Shown here: in pieces, positions 33,342 to 42,263 of the stretch
Layout: each line of letters starts with the position of its first letter
Position numbering within the stretch: position 1 is the first letter of the stretch
The notes under the pieces: model-generated
Seen by the model: the letters and a program-made list of their open reading frames with translations, nothing else
The model's database searches: none
Told to the model about the DNA's origin: nothing
Made by a program: the position numbers and the translations under genes
Origin: Pelagimonas sp017744045
GTDB taxonomy: Bacteria; Pseudomonadota; Alphaproteobacteria; Rhodobacterales; Rhodobacteraceae
Assembly (NCBI RefSeq): GCF_017744045.1
Contig: NZ_JAGHRD010000006.1
Reading direction: 5' to 3' (one strand)
Length of the DNA: 64,000 nt

Positions 33342-34730
33342 ATGGACGGCAATTACAGTCAAAACGATCTGTCCCACGTTGTTGAGGCCGATAAGGCGCA
33401 TGTGTGGCATCACCTGATCCAGCACAAGCAATTTGAAAGCAAAGACCCCAACATCATTGTTGAGGGCAAAGGCATGCGTGTCTGGAACCAGAATGGCAAA
33501 GAGCATCTGGATGCGGTGTCTGGCGGTGTCTGGACCGTGAATGTCGGCTATGGCCGCGAAAGCATTGTCAAAGCCGTCGCTGATCAGCTGATCAAGCTGC
33601 CTTATTTTGCCGGGTCCGCGGGCTCGATCCCCGGTGCGCTTTATGCGGAAAAGCTGATTGAAAAGATGCCAGGGCAGAGCCGCGTTTATTACTGTAACTC
33701 CGGCTCTGAGGCGAATGAGAAAGCCTTTAAGATGGTGCGCCAGATCGCACACAAGCGTTACGGCGGGCAAAAGCACAAGATCCTGTATCGTGATCGCGAC
33801 TATCATGGCACCACCATTTCCTGCCTGAGTGCCGGTGGCCAGGACGAGCGCGGCGCACAATATGGGCCTTATACGCCGGGCTTTGTCCGCGTGCCGCATT
33901 GCCTGGAATACCGAGCCGGTGATCAGGGCGCGCCGGTTGAGAATTACGGCGAATGGGCCGCCAACCAGATCGAAGAGGTCATTCTGCGCGAAGGGCCGGA
34001 CACGGTCGGTGCGCTCTGCCTTGAACCGGTGACCGCCGGTGGTGGCGTGATCACCCCGCCCGAGGGCTACTGGCAGCGCGTGCAGGAGATCTGCAAGAAA
34101 TATGACATCCTCCTGCATATTGACGAAGTGGTCTGCGGCGTTGGGCGGACCGGCAAATGGTTTGGTTATCAGCAATACGGGATCGAGCCAGACATGGTCA
34201 CCATGGCCAAAGGCGTGGCCTCGGGCTATGCGGCAATTGCCTGCCTGACCACCTCCGAGAAAGTCTTTGAGCTGTTCAAGGACAATGCCGATGATCCGCT
34301 GAACTATTTCCGCGACATCTCTACCTTTGGTGGCTGCACCGCTGGCCCGGCCGCGGCGATGGAAAACATGCGCATCATCGAGGATGAAAACCTGCTGCAG
34401 AACTGCACCGATATGGGGGCCTATATGCTCGACCGCCTGGGCGAGCTTCAGGACAAACACGCCGTTATCGGTCAGGTGCGCGGCAAGGGCCTGTTCCTGG
34501 GCGCAGAGCTGGTCAGCGACCGCGAAGCCCGCACCCCGATGGAAGAAGCCCGCGTTCAGGCCGTTGTTGGCGATTGCATGCAGCAGGGTGTGATCATCGG
34601 CGCGACCAACCGCTCTTTGCCGGGCTATAACAACACACTGTGTTTCTCGCCTGCGCTGATCGCCACCAAAGACGACATTGATGAGATCATCACCGCCGTC
34701 GACGGAGCCCTGGGCCGTGTCTTTGGCTGA
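33342..34730 (+). CDS. tpa: Taurine-pyruvate aminotransferase
   Basis: Tpa moves the amino group of taurine to pyruvate, giving sulfoacetaldehyde and alanine. The 462-residue class III aminotransferase has the PLP lysine in MAKGVASGYAA (K290), D261 in the HIDEVVCGVGRTG motif and NSGSEANEKAFK near 119-130. The N-terminus MDGNYSQNDLSHVVEADKAH is characteristic of Tpa. AGGAGG lies upstream of the ATG. Divergent tauABC supports the substrate; the downstream enzyme Xsc is not in this window. Confidence 0.9.
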   Translation: MDGNYSQNDLSHVVEADKAHVWHHLIQHKQFESKDPNIIVEGKGMRVWNQNGKEHLDAVSGGVWTVNVGYGRESIVKAVADQLIKLPYFAGSAGSIPGALYAEKLIEKMPGQSRVYYCNSGSEANEKAFKMVRQIAHKRYGGQKHKILYRDRDYHGTTISCLSAGGQDERGAQYGPYTPGFVRVPHCLEYRAGDQGAPVENYGEWAANQIEEVILREGPDTVGALCLEPVTAGGGVITPPEGYWQRVQEICKKYDILLHIDEVVCGVGRTGKWFGYQQYGIEPDMVTMAKGVASGYAAIACLTTSEKVFELFKDNADDPLNYFRDISTFGGCTAGPAAAMENMRIIEDENLLQNCTDMGAYMLDRLGELQDKHAVIGQVRGKGLFLGAELVSDREARTPMEEARVQAVVGDCMQQGVIIGATNRSLPGYNNTLCFSPALIATKDDIDEIITAVDGALGRVFG

Positions 34731-35412
34731 TCTTTCTGCCACCGGTCAGCCGGTGGGGCAAAAGGTGGACGGGGAATTCCCTTGCCCCGTTCCACCTCAT
34801 CACCCGCTTGTCGGGCGTTTCGGCCAGCTCGTCCCGCTGGCCGAAACTCATTCTGACGGGCTGTTTGACGCGTTTGCGGCGGATCAAACTGGCAGCGGCT
34901 GGACCTACCTTCCGATAGACCCATGGGCAGACCGCGCAGTGGCGCGCGCATGGTGCGCCCAAAACGCCACCAGCCGTGACCCGCAATTCTACTGCATTCA
35001 GGATCTTGGCGGAGTGCCTTTGGGCTTTTGCTCTTACCTGCGCATCACGCCCGAGATTGGCTCGATCGAGGTGGGCTATATCCATTTCTCACCGCTGATG
35101 CAGAAACAGGCCGTCGCGACCGAAGTCATGTTCCTGATGATGCAAAACGCCTTTGACCTTGGCTATCGCCGCTACGAGTGGAAATGTGATGCGCTCAACG
35201 CCCCGTCCCGTACGGCGGCGGCGAGGTTGGGTTTCACCTATGAGGGCACGTTTCGACAGGCCACCCTCTATAAGGGTCGCAATCGCGATACAGCCTGGTT
35301 TTCGATCATCGACACAGAATGGCCCGCGCTGAAAACCCGGTTTGAACGCTGGCTGTCCCCCAACAATTTTACCCCGTCCGGTCAACAGATCACGTCGCTC
35401 AGCCAGATTTGA
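34717..35412 (+). CDS. GNAT-family acetyltransferase
   Basis: The 231-residue protein fits the RimJ/RimL type, with GFCSYLRITPEIGSIEVGYI in the core, the acetyl-CoA loop region QKQAVATEVMFLMMQ and the C-terminal LGFTYEGTFRQATLYKGRNR. The substrate is unknown. I chose a GTG at 34717 that overlaps the end of tpa by 14 bases and keeps the N-terminus of usual length; the start is uncertain. Its close coupling to tpa is of interest, but a taurine role is only inference. Confidence 0.75.
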   Translation: MSLADLSATGQPVGQKVDGEFPCPVPPHHPLVGRFGQLVPLAETHSDGLFDAFAADQTGSGWTYLPIDPWADRAVARAWCAQNATSRDPQFYCIQDLGGVPLGFCSYLRITPEIGSIEVGYIHFSPLMQKQAVATEVMFLMMQNAFDLGYRRYEWKCDALNAPSRTAAARLGFTYEGTFRQATLYKGRNRDTAWFSIIDTEWPALKTRFERWLSPNNFTPSGQQITSLSQI

Positions 35413-35420
35413 TCCTGCGG

Positions 35421-35482
35421 GATGGTGGGTGGGGCGAGGTTTGCGGGGAGCTTGCCTCCCCTCAAACCAGCGTCCCCCCATC
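35421..35482. repeat. Long GATGG/CCATC hairpin, repeat family B
   Basis: GATGG...GGGG at 35421-35434 pairs across a five-base loop (CTTGC) with CCCC...CCATC ending at 35482, including AGGTTTG/CAAACC and GGGGAG/CTCCCC. It lies between convergent genes and overlaps the RidA stop. Related hairpins occur at 42206-42257 and 54911-54932. Confidence 0.6.
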
Positions 35483-35948
35483 ACGCTTTTACGCGAAAAT
35501 GCGCTTCAATCTCCACGGCCGCATTGGCGGGCAAGCTGCTACTGCCAACAGCAAAGCGCACATGCGTGCCTTTTTCGGCCCCCAAGGTCGCAACCATCAG
35601 GTCAGACGCCCCATTCACCACCTGCGGATGCGCAGCAAATCCCGGCGCGGCATTCACAAAGGCCCCAAGTTTTACCAAACGGTCGATTCGCTCCAAATCT
35701 CCCAAAGCCCCCTTGGCCCGCGCCAGCAAACCAATCGCACAGCACCGGGCGGCCTCTTGCCCCTGCTCGATACTCACCTCTTCACCCAGGCGACCCGTGA
35801 TCACCCGGCCATTTGGGTCGATGGAGATCTGCCCGGAAATAAACAAATCCGTCCCATCAATCAGGTAAGGCGCAAAATTTCCCAAAGGTTTGGGAGCGTC
35901 GGGCAGCTCTACCCCCAACGCTTTCAAAGCGGTTTCAATATTTGACAT
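35481..35948 (-). CDS. RidA-family protein
   Basis: The 155-residue protein belongs to the YjgF/YER057c/UK114 (RidA) family, with GQISIDPNGRVITGRLGEE in the first half and the C-terminal NAAVEIEAHFRVK segment. RidA proteins remove reactive enamine or imine intermediates, but this longer subgroup may have another role. The classical catalytic arginine region is not clear. AAGGGGA lies upstream of the ATG at 35948. It follows HU on the minus strand. Confidence 0.85.
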   Translation of the reverse strand: MSNIETALKALGVELPDAPKPLGNFAPYLIDGTDLFISGQISIDPNGRVITGRLGEEVSIEQGQEAARCCAIGLLARAKGALGDLERIDRLVKLGAFVNAAPGFAAHPQVVNGASDLMVATLGAEKGTHVRFAVGSSSLPANAAVEIEAHFRVKA

Positions 35949-35982
35949 GGATTCCCCTTCAATCGGGTGCAAACTGGCAACG

Positions 35983-36009
35983 AAAAAGGGCCGCGCAAGG
36001 CGCGACCCC
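35983..36009 (-). terminator. Terminator of the HU gene
   Basis: On the minus strand GGGTCGCGC and GCGCGGCCC (one wobble) form a stem with a three-base loop followed by TTTTT. Confidence 0.85.
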
Positions 36010-36034
36010 TAAATATGATCCGATAGAAACCGGA

Positions 36035-36325
36035 TTAGGCGTTCACGCTATCCTTCAGCGCTTTGGCGATGGTCATTTTGACCTGCTTATCAGCCTCTTT
36101 CTTGAACTGTTCACCGGTGGCTGGGTTGCGCACCATACGCTCAGGACGTTCACGGCAGTAGATTTTGCCAACGCCTGGCAGAGTCACCGCACCGCCTGCA
36201 GACACTTCGGAGGTGATGATCTCGACAACAGCGTCCAGAGCCGCACCGGCGGTCTTTTTGTCTGCGTCCATCTTTTCAGCCAGTGCAGCAACCAGCTGAG
36301 TCTTAGTCATGGGTTTGTTCGCCAT
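36035..36325 (-). CDS. hup: HU-family DNA-binding protein
   Basis: The 96-residue protein starts MANKPMTKTQLVAALAEKMD and has GVGKIYCRERPERMVRNPAT at about 51-70, the DNA-binding arm with the HU family's proline (RNP). It is a histone-like nucleoid protein. The ATG at 36325 gives the standard length. It is transcribed alone, ending in a strong terminator. Confidence 0.93.
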   Translation of the reverse strand: MANKPMTKTQLVAALAEKMDADKKTAGAALDAVVEIITSEVSAGGAVTLPGVGKIYCRERPERMVRNPATGEQFKKEADKQVKMTIAKALKDSVNA

Positions 36326-36467
36326 TTGAATGGTCTCCTTCACTGCCCAACTCTTGGGGCCCTGTTGCGGGAATAAACAGGATGTAGGAGGAAAACACAA
36401 CAATTCGTGTGCAGAAAAGCCTTAAAACACGGCCTTTCCCGGCATTTTTCCTCCCACTGACCTTGGG

Positions 36468-37952
36468 TTACAGGAATGCAGTCTCTTCGAAACTGCGCAA
36501 CTTCCGGCTGTGGATGCGTTCCAGAGGCATCTCGCGCAGTTTTTCCATGGCGCGAATCCCGATCATCAAATGTCGCGCCACCTGAGTCTTGTAGAAATCG
36601 GAGGCCATACCGGGCAGTTTCAGCTCCCCATGCAGCGGTTTGTCCGAGACGCAAAGCAAGGTCCCATAGGGCACACGGAATCGGAACCCGTTGGCGGCAA
36701 TCGTCGCGCTTTCCATATCCAGCGCGATTGCGCGGGATTGCGACAGGCGCTGCACCGGTCCGGTATGCTCGCGCAATTCCCAATTGCGGTTATCCACCGT
36801 GGCCACGGTGCCCGTCCGCATGATCCGTTTCAAATCATACCCTTCCAACTGGGTTTCCATGGCGACCGCCTCTTCCAAAGCGATCTGGATTTCTGCCAAA
36901 GCCGGAACCGGAACCCAGACGGGCAGGTCATCATCCAGCACCTTGTCTTCGCGCAGATAAGCATGGGCGAGCACAAAATCCCCCAGGCTCTGCGAATTCC
37001 GCAGACCGGCACAATGCCCCACCATCAACCAGGCATGGGGGCGCAGCACCGCGATATGGTCGGTCGCGGTTTTCGCGTTTGAGGGCCCAACCCCGATATT
37101 GACCAGGGTGATCCCGCCACCGCCTTCACGCTTTAGGTGATAGGTCGGCATCTGCGGCATCCGCGGCGCGGCGGGCAGTGCACCATCCGGTGTCGTGATC
37201 TCGGCGTTTCCAGTGCTGACAAAGCTGGTATAGCCACTATCGGGATCGGCCAGCTGTGTTCGGGCATAGGCCTCAAATTCAGAGACATAGAACTGGTAGT
37301 TGGTGAACAACACGTGATTCTGGAAATGCTCGGGATCGGTGGCGGTGTAATGCGCCAAACGGGCGAGCGAATAATCGATGCGCTGCGCGGTAAACGGGGC
37401 CAGCGGCGCGGGTTCACCCGGGCCTGGGTCCGCCACCCCGTTGACGATGTCATCATTGGTGGTTTCCAAATCCGGCACGTCAAACACGTCGCGCAAAACA
37501 AAGGATCCGGCCCCTTCCTGCGGCACCGAAATATCCGGAAAATTGGCCACGGCAAAGTGAACCGGCATCGGCGTATCTGACAAGCCAATCTGCACTTTGA
37601 CCCCGTGATTATGGATCAACAACCCAATCTGCTGGCGCAGATAATGCTCAAACATGCGCGGGCGCGTCACGGTTGCGGCGTAACATCCGGGCGATGTCAC
37701 ATGACCAAAGCTCAACCGGCTGTCGACTTTGGCAAAACTCGAGGTGGTGATCCGGATCTCGGGGTAAAAGGCCCGATAGCGAACCCCGGGATGCCCCTGA
37801 ACCACGGCGGACATGAAATGATCCCGCAAAAAGCTGGCGGCCTCATCATAGAGCGCAATCAATCGCTCAACGGCGGCCTTTGGGTCTTCGAAACTCTCGC
37901 TCGCAAATCCATGCGGAGAGACAATCTGCAATTCGGCGGCTTTATCCTGCAT
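36468..37952 (-). CDS. amn: AMP nucleosidase
   Basis: Amn splits AMP to adenine and ribose 5-phosphate. The 494-residue protein is about the length of the E. coli enzyme (484) and has the family's two-domain pattern, with the N-terminal RPRMFEHYLRQQIGLLIHNH near 105-124 and the nucleoside-phosphorylase-like part VNIGVGPSNAKTATDHIAVL near 287-306 followed by GHCAGLRNSQSLGDF. I chose the ATG at 37952 (MQDKAAELQ). It is divergent from the class II aldolase gene. Confidence 0.9.
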   Translation of the reverse strand: MQDKAAELQIVSPHGFASESFEDPKAAVERLIALYDEAASFLRDHFMSAVVQGHPGVRYRAFYPEIRITTSSFAKVDSRLSFGHVTSPGCYAATVTRPRMFEHYLRQQIGLLIHNHGVKVQIGLSDTPMPVHFAVANFPDISVPQEGAGSFVLRDVFDVPDLETTNDDIVNGVADPGPGEPAPLAPFTAQRIDYSLARLAHYTATDPEHFQNHVLFTNYQFYVSEFEAYARTQLADPDSGYTSFVSTGNAEITTPDGALPAAPRMPQMPTYHLKREGGGGITLVNIGVGPSNAKTATDHIAVLRPHAWLMVGHCAGLRNSQSLGDFVLAHAYLREDKVLDDDLPVWVPVPALAEIQIALEEAVAMETQLEGYDLKRIMRTGTVATVDNRNWELREHTGPVQRLSQSRAIALDMESATIAANGFRFRVPYGTLLCVSDKPLHGELKLPGMASDFYKTQVARHLMIGIRAMEKLREMPLERIHSRKLRSFEETAFL

Positions 37953-38203
37953 TCTTTTTCCTTTTCTTTTTATGTGCTTCTCGCGCCGCTTCGGCGGTTT
38001 CACCGAAACCGGGCAGTCACAACGCCCGGGTTTCGTCATTGCCTTACGGAAAAACCTGCCAGGCAGCGCGTGAATTGACCGAAAGTGGCAGCTTCACCGC
38101 AAGGTTTCAAGCGCTAACAGTGCAAAGACATATGAAGATTTGACAACAGGTCTTTTGCGGTTTTCAGATAGGTGACACCACTTTCCGAAAAGGCGGCTTA
38201 GAC

Positions 38204-38950
38204 ATGCAGACCAAGGCCAATATCGAACACTGGCAGGAACGGGTTGATCTGGCTGCGGCATTTCGCTGGACCGCGCGGCTGAACATGCATGAGGGCGTCG
38301 CCAATCATTTCAGCCTTGCCATCAACGAGGATGGCACACGCTTCCTGATGAACCCAAATCAGATGCATTTCGCCCGCATCCGCGCCTCGGACATGATCGT
38401 CGTGGATGCCAATGATCCCGATACACTCAGCGGCCCCAATGCGCCCGACCCGACCGCCTGGGGATTGCATGGTGGTATCCATCGTCATTGCCCGCACGCC
38501 CGTTGCGCCATGCATGTGCATTCTATCCACGCCACGGTGCTGGCCTGCCTCAAGGACAAGCGCCTGCCCCCCATCGATCAGAATTGCGCCACCTTTTTCA
38601 ACCGCGTGGTCATAGATGAACACTACGGCGGCCTGGCCTTTGAAGAAGAAGGCGCGCGCTGTGCTGCGCTGCTCACCGATCCCAAGCAAAAGGTCATGAT
38701 CATGGGCAATCATGGCGTCATGGTGATTGGCGACACGGTGGCCGAGACGTTCAACCGGCTCTATTATTTTGAACGCGCCGCCGAGACTTACATTCGCGCC
38801 CTGCAAACGGGTCAGCCGCTGGATGTGCTGAGCGACGAAATCGCCGAGAAAACCGCGCGAGAGCTTGAGGACTATCCCGAGCAAGACACGCGCCATCTGG
38901 CCGAGCTCAAGGCTATTCTGGACACCGAGGGCAGCGATTACGCGCGTTAA
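38204..38950 (+). CDS. Class II aldolase/adducin-family protein
   Basis: The 248-residue protein has the family core with zinc-binding histidines: GGIHRHCPHARCAMHVHSIH near 90-109 and the later HGVMVIGDTV near 169-178. Bacterial members include aldolases and decarboxylases, and the true substrate is not clear. AAAGGCGG lies upstream of the ATG. It overlaps the convergent lytic transglycosylase gene by four bases at the 3' end. Confidence 0.85.
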   Translation: MQTKANIEHWQERVDLAAAFRWTARLNMHEGVANHFSLAINEDGTRFLMNPNQMHFARIRASDMIVVDANDPDTLSGPNAPDPTAWGLHGGIHRHCPHARCAMHVHSIHATVLACLKDKRLPPIDQNCATFFNRVVIDEHYGGLAFEEEGARCAALLTDPKQKVMIMGNHGVMVIGDTVAETFNRLYYFERAAETYIRALQTGQPLDVLSDEIAEKTARELEDYPEQDTRHLAELKAILDTEGSDYAR

Positions 38951-39441
38951 CCCGGGCGCAGGCCCGTCTCAACCAGTAGCCCCTTACGTTTGGCCTCGTA
39001 ATAATAGCCTTTGGCGTACCACATGATCGCCGCATCCGGGTCGCCATCGGCCACCAGATAAGCGCCTTTGAGGTATTTCAGCGCAAATTCCAGATTGTTT
39101 TCGGCATCCAGCAGCCCCTCGGCGCTGCCGCGATACCCCATGGTGCGCGCGGTTTCCGGCAGGATCTGGAACAAGCCATAATAGGGCCCGTTGCGTGCCC
39201 AAGGGCGATGGGTGCTTTCGCGGATGGCGAGGCGATGCACCAATGAGCGCGGCAAATCATAATGATCCGCCCATCTGTTGATCTGCGACCGCAGTTCGGG
39301 CGTTTCATTGGGATAAAGCGGGGGATCATAAGGGGTTGGTGCCAGAGCAGGGACAGGCTCTGGCACCGGTTGGGACAATTCTGGCGCACTGGAACATGCG
39401 GATAGGATCAGCGCACCAACCAGGAACAAGTGAGGGTACAT
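38947..39441 (-). CDS. Lytic transglycosylase-like lipoprotein
   Basis: The 164-residue protein begins with a lipoprotein signal, MYPHLFLVGALILSAC, with C16 as the lipid site, then a proline-rich linker and an SLT-type domain. IRESTHRPWARNGPYYGLFQ near 72-91 has the catalytic glutamate (E74) and the G-L-F-Q motif. It should cut peptidoglycan from the outer membrane side. It overlaps the aldolase gene by four bases, tail to tail. Confidence 0.85.
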   Translation of the reverse strand: MYPHLFLVGALILSACSSAPELSQPVPEPVPALAPTPYDPPLYPNETPELRSQINRWADHYDLPRSLVHRLAIRESTHRPWARNGPYYGLFQILPETARTMGYRGSAEGLLDAENNLEFALKYLKGAYLVADGDPDAAIMWYAKGYYYEAKRKGLLVETGLRPG

Positions 39442-39557
39442 AAGATCAGCTTAGGACATCCCAAAGTAGAAATCTCTCAGCGGATTTGTGCTGAGCACAA
39501 GATTGCTTATTGCCGGCAAGAACAGGCCTGCACCCTCTGTCTGTTCCACCCGTTTGG

Positions 39558-39619
39558 GCTTCTTTGGACCAAAAATATCCCGGGGAGTCTCGGCCCTGCC
39601 GAGACGGGGCAGCGCCCCT
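39558..39619. repeat. Variable-hairpin intergenic repeat, copy 2
   Basis: GGCTTCTTTGGACCAAAAAT leads to CCCGGGGA, the hairpin GTCTCGGC-CCT-GCCGAGAC and GGGGCAGCGCCCC, ending at the paaE stop. Read on the minus strand, it has hairpins followed by ATTTTTGG and may act as the paa terminator. Confidence 0.8.
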
Positions 39620-40662
39620 CACGCAGCATCGAAATCCAGCACCAGCTTTTCCGAGGTCGGACGCGCCTGACAGGCCAAGGTAAAGCCCGCCTCCAACTCC
39701 CACGGTTCGAGCGAAAAGTTCACCGCCATTTCCGCATCCCCCTCGACCACCTTGCAGCGGCAGGTGCAGCACATGCCGCCCTTGCAGGAAAACGGCAGCT
39801 CGAGCCCCTGCCGGGCGGCCGCAGCCACCACATCCTCATCCTTGGCCTCAACCTGAAAGCTGCGCCGCGCGCCATCCAGAATGACATCAACGGTGACACC
39901 AGCCTCGGCCGCCGCCATCGCCTTGGCTGAGCGTTCCGGGCGCGGCCCGGCCTCGGTGTAGAATAATTCGTGATAGACCTTATCCGCATTGACGACACCA
40001 TCCAAAGCGCCGGTCACATTTTCGATCATCTCACCCGGACCGCAGAGAAACACACCATCCGTGCCCGCCAGATCAATCGCGCCCGCCCGCGCCAAGGCTG
40101 TCACTTTCTCACCATCAATGCGCCCATTCAGCAGCGCCACATCCTGCGGTTCGCGGCTCAGCACATGGATCAGGGTAAAGCGATCCACATAGCGATCCTT
40201 CAACGCCTCAAGCGCGTCCAGAAACATGATCGACCCGCTGTCGCGATTGCCATAGATCAGCGCGACCTCGCCGCCCTGCGCCAAAGCCTCTGAGGCAATG
40301 GACACCATCGGCGTGATCCCGGATCCGGCGGCAACCAGCACAATCCGGCCCTGCCCTTGATAGGTAAAGCGCCCTTCCGGCGGCATGACCTGCACCGTTT
40401 CGCCAGCTTTCCAATCCTGCGCAGCGGCGGAAAACACCCCGCCCTCAACCCGCTTGATACCTACAGTCAGGGGGGCACCAGGCGCGGAGGCGATAGAATA
40501 GCTGCGCCGCAAATCTTCGCCCGCGATCTCACCGCGCAAGGTCAAATATTGCCCGGGCACAAAGGCAAAATCCGTCTGCAACGCCGCGGGCAGGTCAAAG
40601 CTGACAGCGATGGCATCGCGCCCTTCGGGCCGGATCTCGGAAATGGTCAAATCATGGAACAT
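39619..40662 (-). CDS. paaE: Phenylacetyl-CoA epoxidase reductase subunit PaaE
   Basis: PaaE supplies electrons from NADPH to the epoxidase. The 347-residue protein joins a ferredoxin reductase part (RRSYSIASAPG near 51-61 for FAD, AAGSGITPMVSIA near 115-127 for NAD) to a C-terminal plant-type [2Fe-2S] ferredoxin with SCKGGMCCTCRCK near 293-305 and a last cysteine in LACQA near 332. I chose the ATG at 40662. It is the final gene of the paaABCDE operon. Confidence 0.95.
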   Translation of the reverse strand: MFHDLTISEIRPEGRDAIAVSFDLPAALQTDFAFVPGQYLTLRGEIAGEDLRRSYSIASAPGAPLTVGIKRVEGGVFSAAAQDWKAGETVQVMPPEGRFTYQGQGRIVLVAAGSGITPMVSIASEALAQGGEVALIYGNRDSGSIMFLDALEALKDRYVDRFTLIHVLSREPQDVALLNGRIDGEKVTALARAGAIDLAGTDGVFLCGPGEMIENVTGALDGVVNADKVYHELFYTEAGPRPERSAKAMAAAEAGVTVDVILDGARRSFQVEAKDEDVVAAAARQGLELPFSCKGGMCCTCRCKVVEGDAEMAVNFSLEPWELEAGFTLACQARPTSEKLVLDFDAA

Positions 40663-40672
40663 GCATCTCTCC

Positions 40673-41158
40673 TCAGATACATTTGAAATAGTCGAAGGGT
40701 TCAGCGCAGCTTTGGCATTGGTAATGCGCCTTGCAGGCGGTTGAACCGAACTCGCTGATGCGGATGGTGCGCACGCTGCCACAGCGCGGGCAACAGACAT
40801 CCGGGCTGTCAAACAACGCCGCTTTGCCGCTGCCTTTTACAGGCGGAGCGATGCCAAAAGCGCGCAGCTTTTCGCGCCCCTCTGCGGTGATCCAATCGGT
40901 GGTCCAGGCGGGGGACAAGACACGGTCGATCCGCGCCTCAAACCCGGCATCGCGCAAAGCCGCCTCGATCGACAGCTCAATCGCCAAAGTGGCCGGGCAG
41001 CCGGAATAGGTTGGCGTGACCTTGGCCACCGCCACGCCATCCTCCATGCTGACCTGCCGTAAAATGCCCAGCTCGGCCACCGTGACACAAGGCACCTCGG
41101 GATCGGGCACAGAGGCGGCCGCCTGCCAGGCCGCCTGCTCTGTCAGCTCGGCAATCAC
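40673..41158 (-). CDS. paaD: PaaD, maturation factor of the epoxidase
   Basis: The 161-residue protein has an N-terminal MIP18/DUF59-type domain (DPEVPCVTVAELGILRQV near 19-36) and a C-terminal zinc ribbon (CCPRCGSVRTI near 123 and CQSCAEPF near 147), as in PaaD, thought to help insert metal centres. The GTG start at 41158 overlaps the paaC stop by four bases. Confidence 0.92.
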   Translation of the reverse strand: MIAELTEQAAWQAAASVPDPEVPCVTVAELGILRQVSMEDGVAVAKVTPTYSGCPATLAIELSIEAALRDAGFEARIDRVLSPAWTTDWITAEGREKLRAFGIAPPVKGSGKAALFDSPDVCCPRCGSVRTIRISEFGSTACKAHYQCQSCAEPFDYFKCI

Positions 41159-41892
41159 CAGACCGCCCCGGGATGGGCGCGGTGCAAGCTTTGCATCTCG
41201 GCCAGCATATGACCCAGCACCTCGTTATGTTGCCCCGACCGGCCACCGGTTTGCGGATAGACAGCTTCTGGCATGTTCAACCCGGCCTCGGCAAAGATAC
41301 GCGCAATGGTCGCCTGCCAAACCGGACGGATCGCCGCCCGGCTTGGCAAGGCATCCACGCCCTCAGCAGCCCCTTCCTCAAAGAGCTCTTCGGTAAAGCA
41401 ATGCAGCTCCTCCACCGCATCGCGCATGCGTGCCGCACTTTCTTCGGTGCCATCGCCAAGCCGGATCACCCATTCTCCGGCGTGGCGAATATGATAGGCC
41501 ATCTCTTTGACCGCCTTGCCGGCAACGCCTTTGATCACCTCATCCGAGCTGTCCAAGGCCGCCTGCCAATAGGGTTCCATAAAGGCGGCGAAATAGAGCT
41601 GGCGCAGCATGGTCACGGAAAAATCGCCATTCTCACGTTCAACCAGCAGGCAATTGCGATACTCACGCTCGCCGCGCAGATAGGCCAGCGCATCTTCGTC
41701 ACGCCCCTGCCCTTCGACCTTGCCCGCATGGTCATACAGCACCCGCGCTGTGCCGATCAGATCCAGCGCCATGTTGGGCATGGCCAGATCTTCCTCAAGC
41801 ATCGGCGCATGGCCACACCATTCCGACAAACGATGCCCCAGGACCAGATGGTCATCAGCAAGCTCCAAAAGCGCGTTGAACAGAGCCATCAC
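41155..41892 (-). CDS. paaC: Phenylacetyl-CoA epoxidase structural subunit PaaC
   Basis: PaaC pairs with PaaA to stabilise the catalytic subunit and bind substrate. The 245-residue, mostly helical protein has the characteristic LADDHLVLGHRLSEWCGHAP near 11-30 and IRHAGEWVIRLGDGTEES near 134-151. The ATG at 41892 overlaps the paaB stop by four bases (ATGA), which favours it over the next ATG. Confidence 0.94.
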   Translation of the reverse strand: MMALFNALLELADDHLVLGHRLSEWCGHAPMLEEDLAMPNMALDLIGTARVLYDHAGKVEGQGRDEDALAYLRGEREYRNCLLVERENGDFSVTMLRQLYFAAFMEPYWQAALDSSDEVIKGVAGKAVKEMAYHIRHAGEWVIRLGDGTEESAARMRDAVEELHCFTEELFEEGAAEGVDALPSRAAIRPVWQATIARIFAEAGLNMPEAVYPQTGGRSGQHNEVLGHMLAEMQSLHRAHPGAVW

Positions 41893-42173
41893 ATATGCCC
41901 CACTTCTTCGGGGATGTCATAGAATGTCGGGTGGCGATAAATCTTGTCGCCGGTGGGCTCAAAATTCTCATCCGCCTGATCGGGGTCGCTGGCGACAATC
42001 TGGTTCGAACGCACAACCCAGATTGAGGTCCCCTCGCCCCGACGCGTATAAACATCCCGCGCCGCATTCAGCGCCATGACCTCATCCGCTGCATGGAGCG
42101 AGCCGACATGTTTGTGGCTCAGCCCGTTGCGTGGACGGATGAACACTTCCCATAGGGGGATTTCATTGGCCAT
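41889..42173 (-). CDS. paaB: Phenylacetyl-CoA epoxidase subunit PaaB
   Basis: The 94-residue protein is a normal-length PaaB, beginning MANEIPLWEVFIRPRNGLSH and containing HVGSLHAADEVMALNAARDV. It bridges subunits in the PaaABC complex. The ATG at 42173 was chosen; a longer in-frame extension has no family match. It lies 90 bases after paaA, with a family B hairpin in the gap. Confidence 0.93.
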   Translation of the reverse strand: MANEIPLWEVFIRPRNGLSHKHVGSLHAADEVMALNAARDVYTRRGEGTSIWVVRSNQIVASDPDQADENFEPTGDKIYRHPTFYDIPEEVGHM

Positions 42174-42205
42174 TTTCTTTCCTCTTCCCAGTTTCGGAGC
42201 GCCCA

Positions 42206-42257
42206 AAGGGATGGTGGGTGGGGTGTCGCGCTTTGCGCGCACGTCACCCCATCCCTT
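42206..42257. repeat. Family B hairpin between paaA and paaB
   Basis: AAAGGGATGG and CACCCCATCCCTT form the outer stem, with GCGC/GCGC inside and a TTT loop. It shares GATGGTGGGTGGGG with the hairpin at 35421. Confidence 0.55.
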
Positions 42258-42263
42258 GGCGCA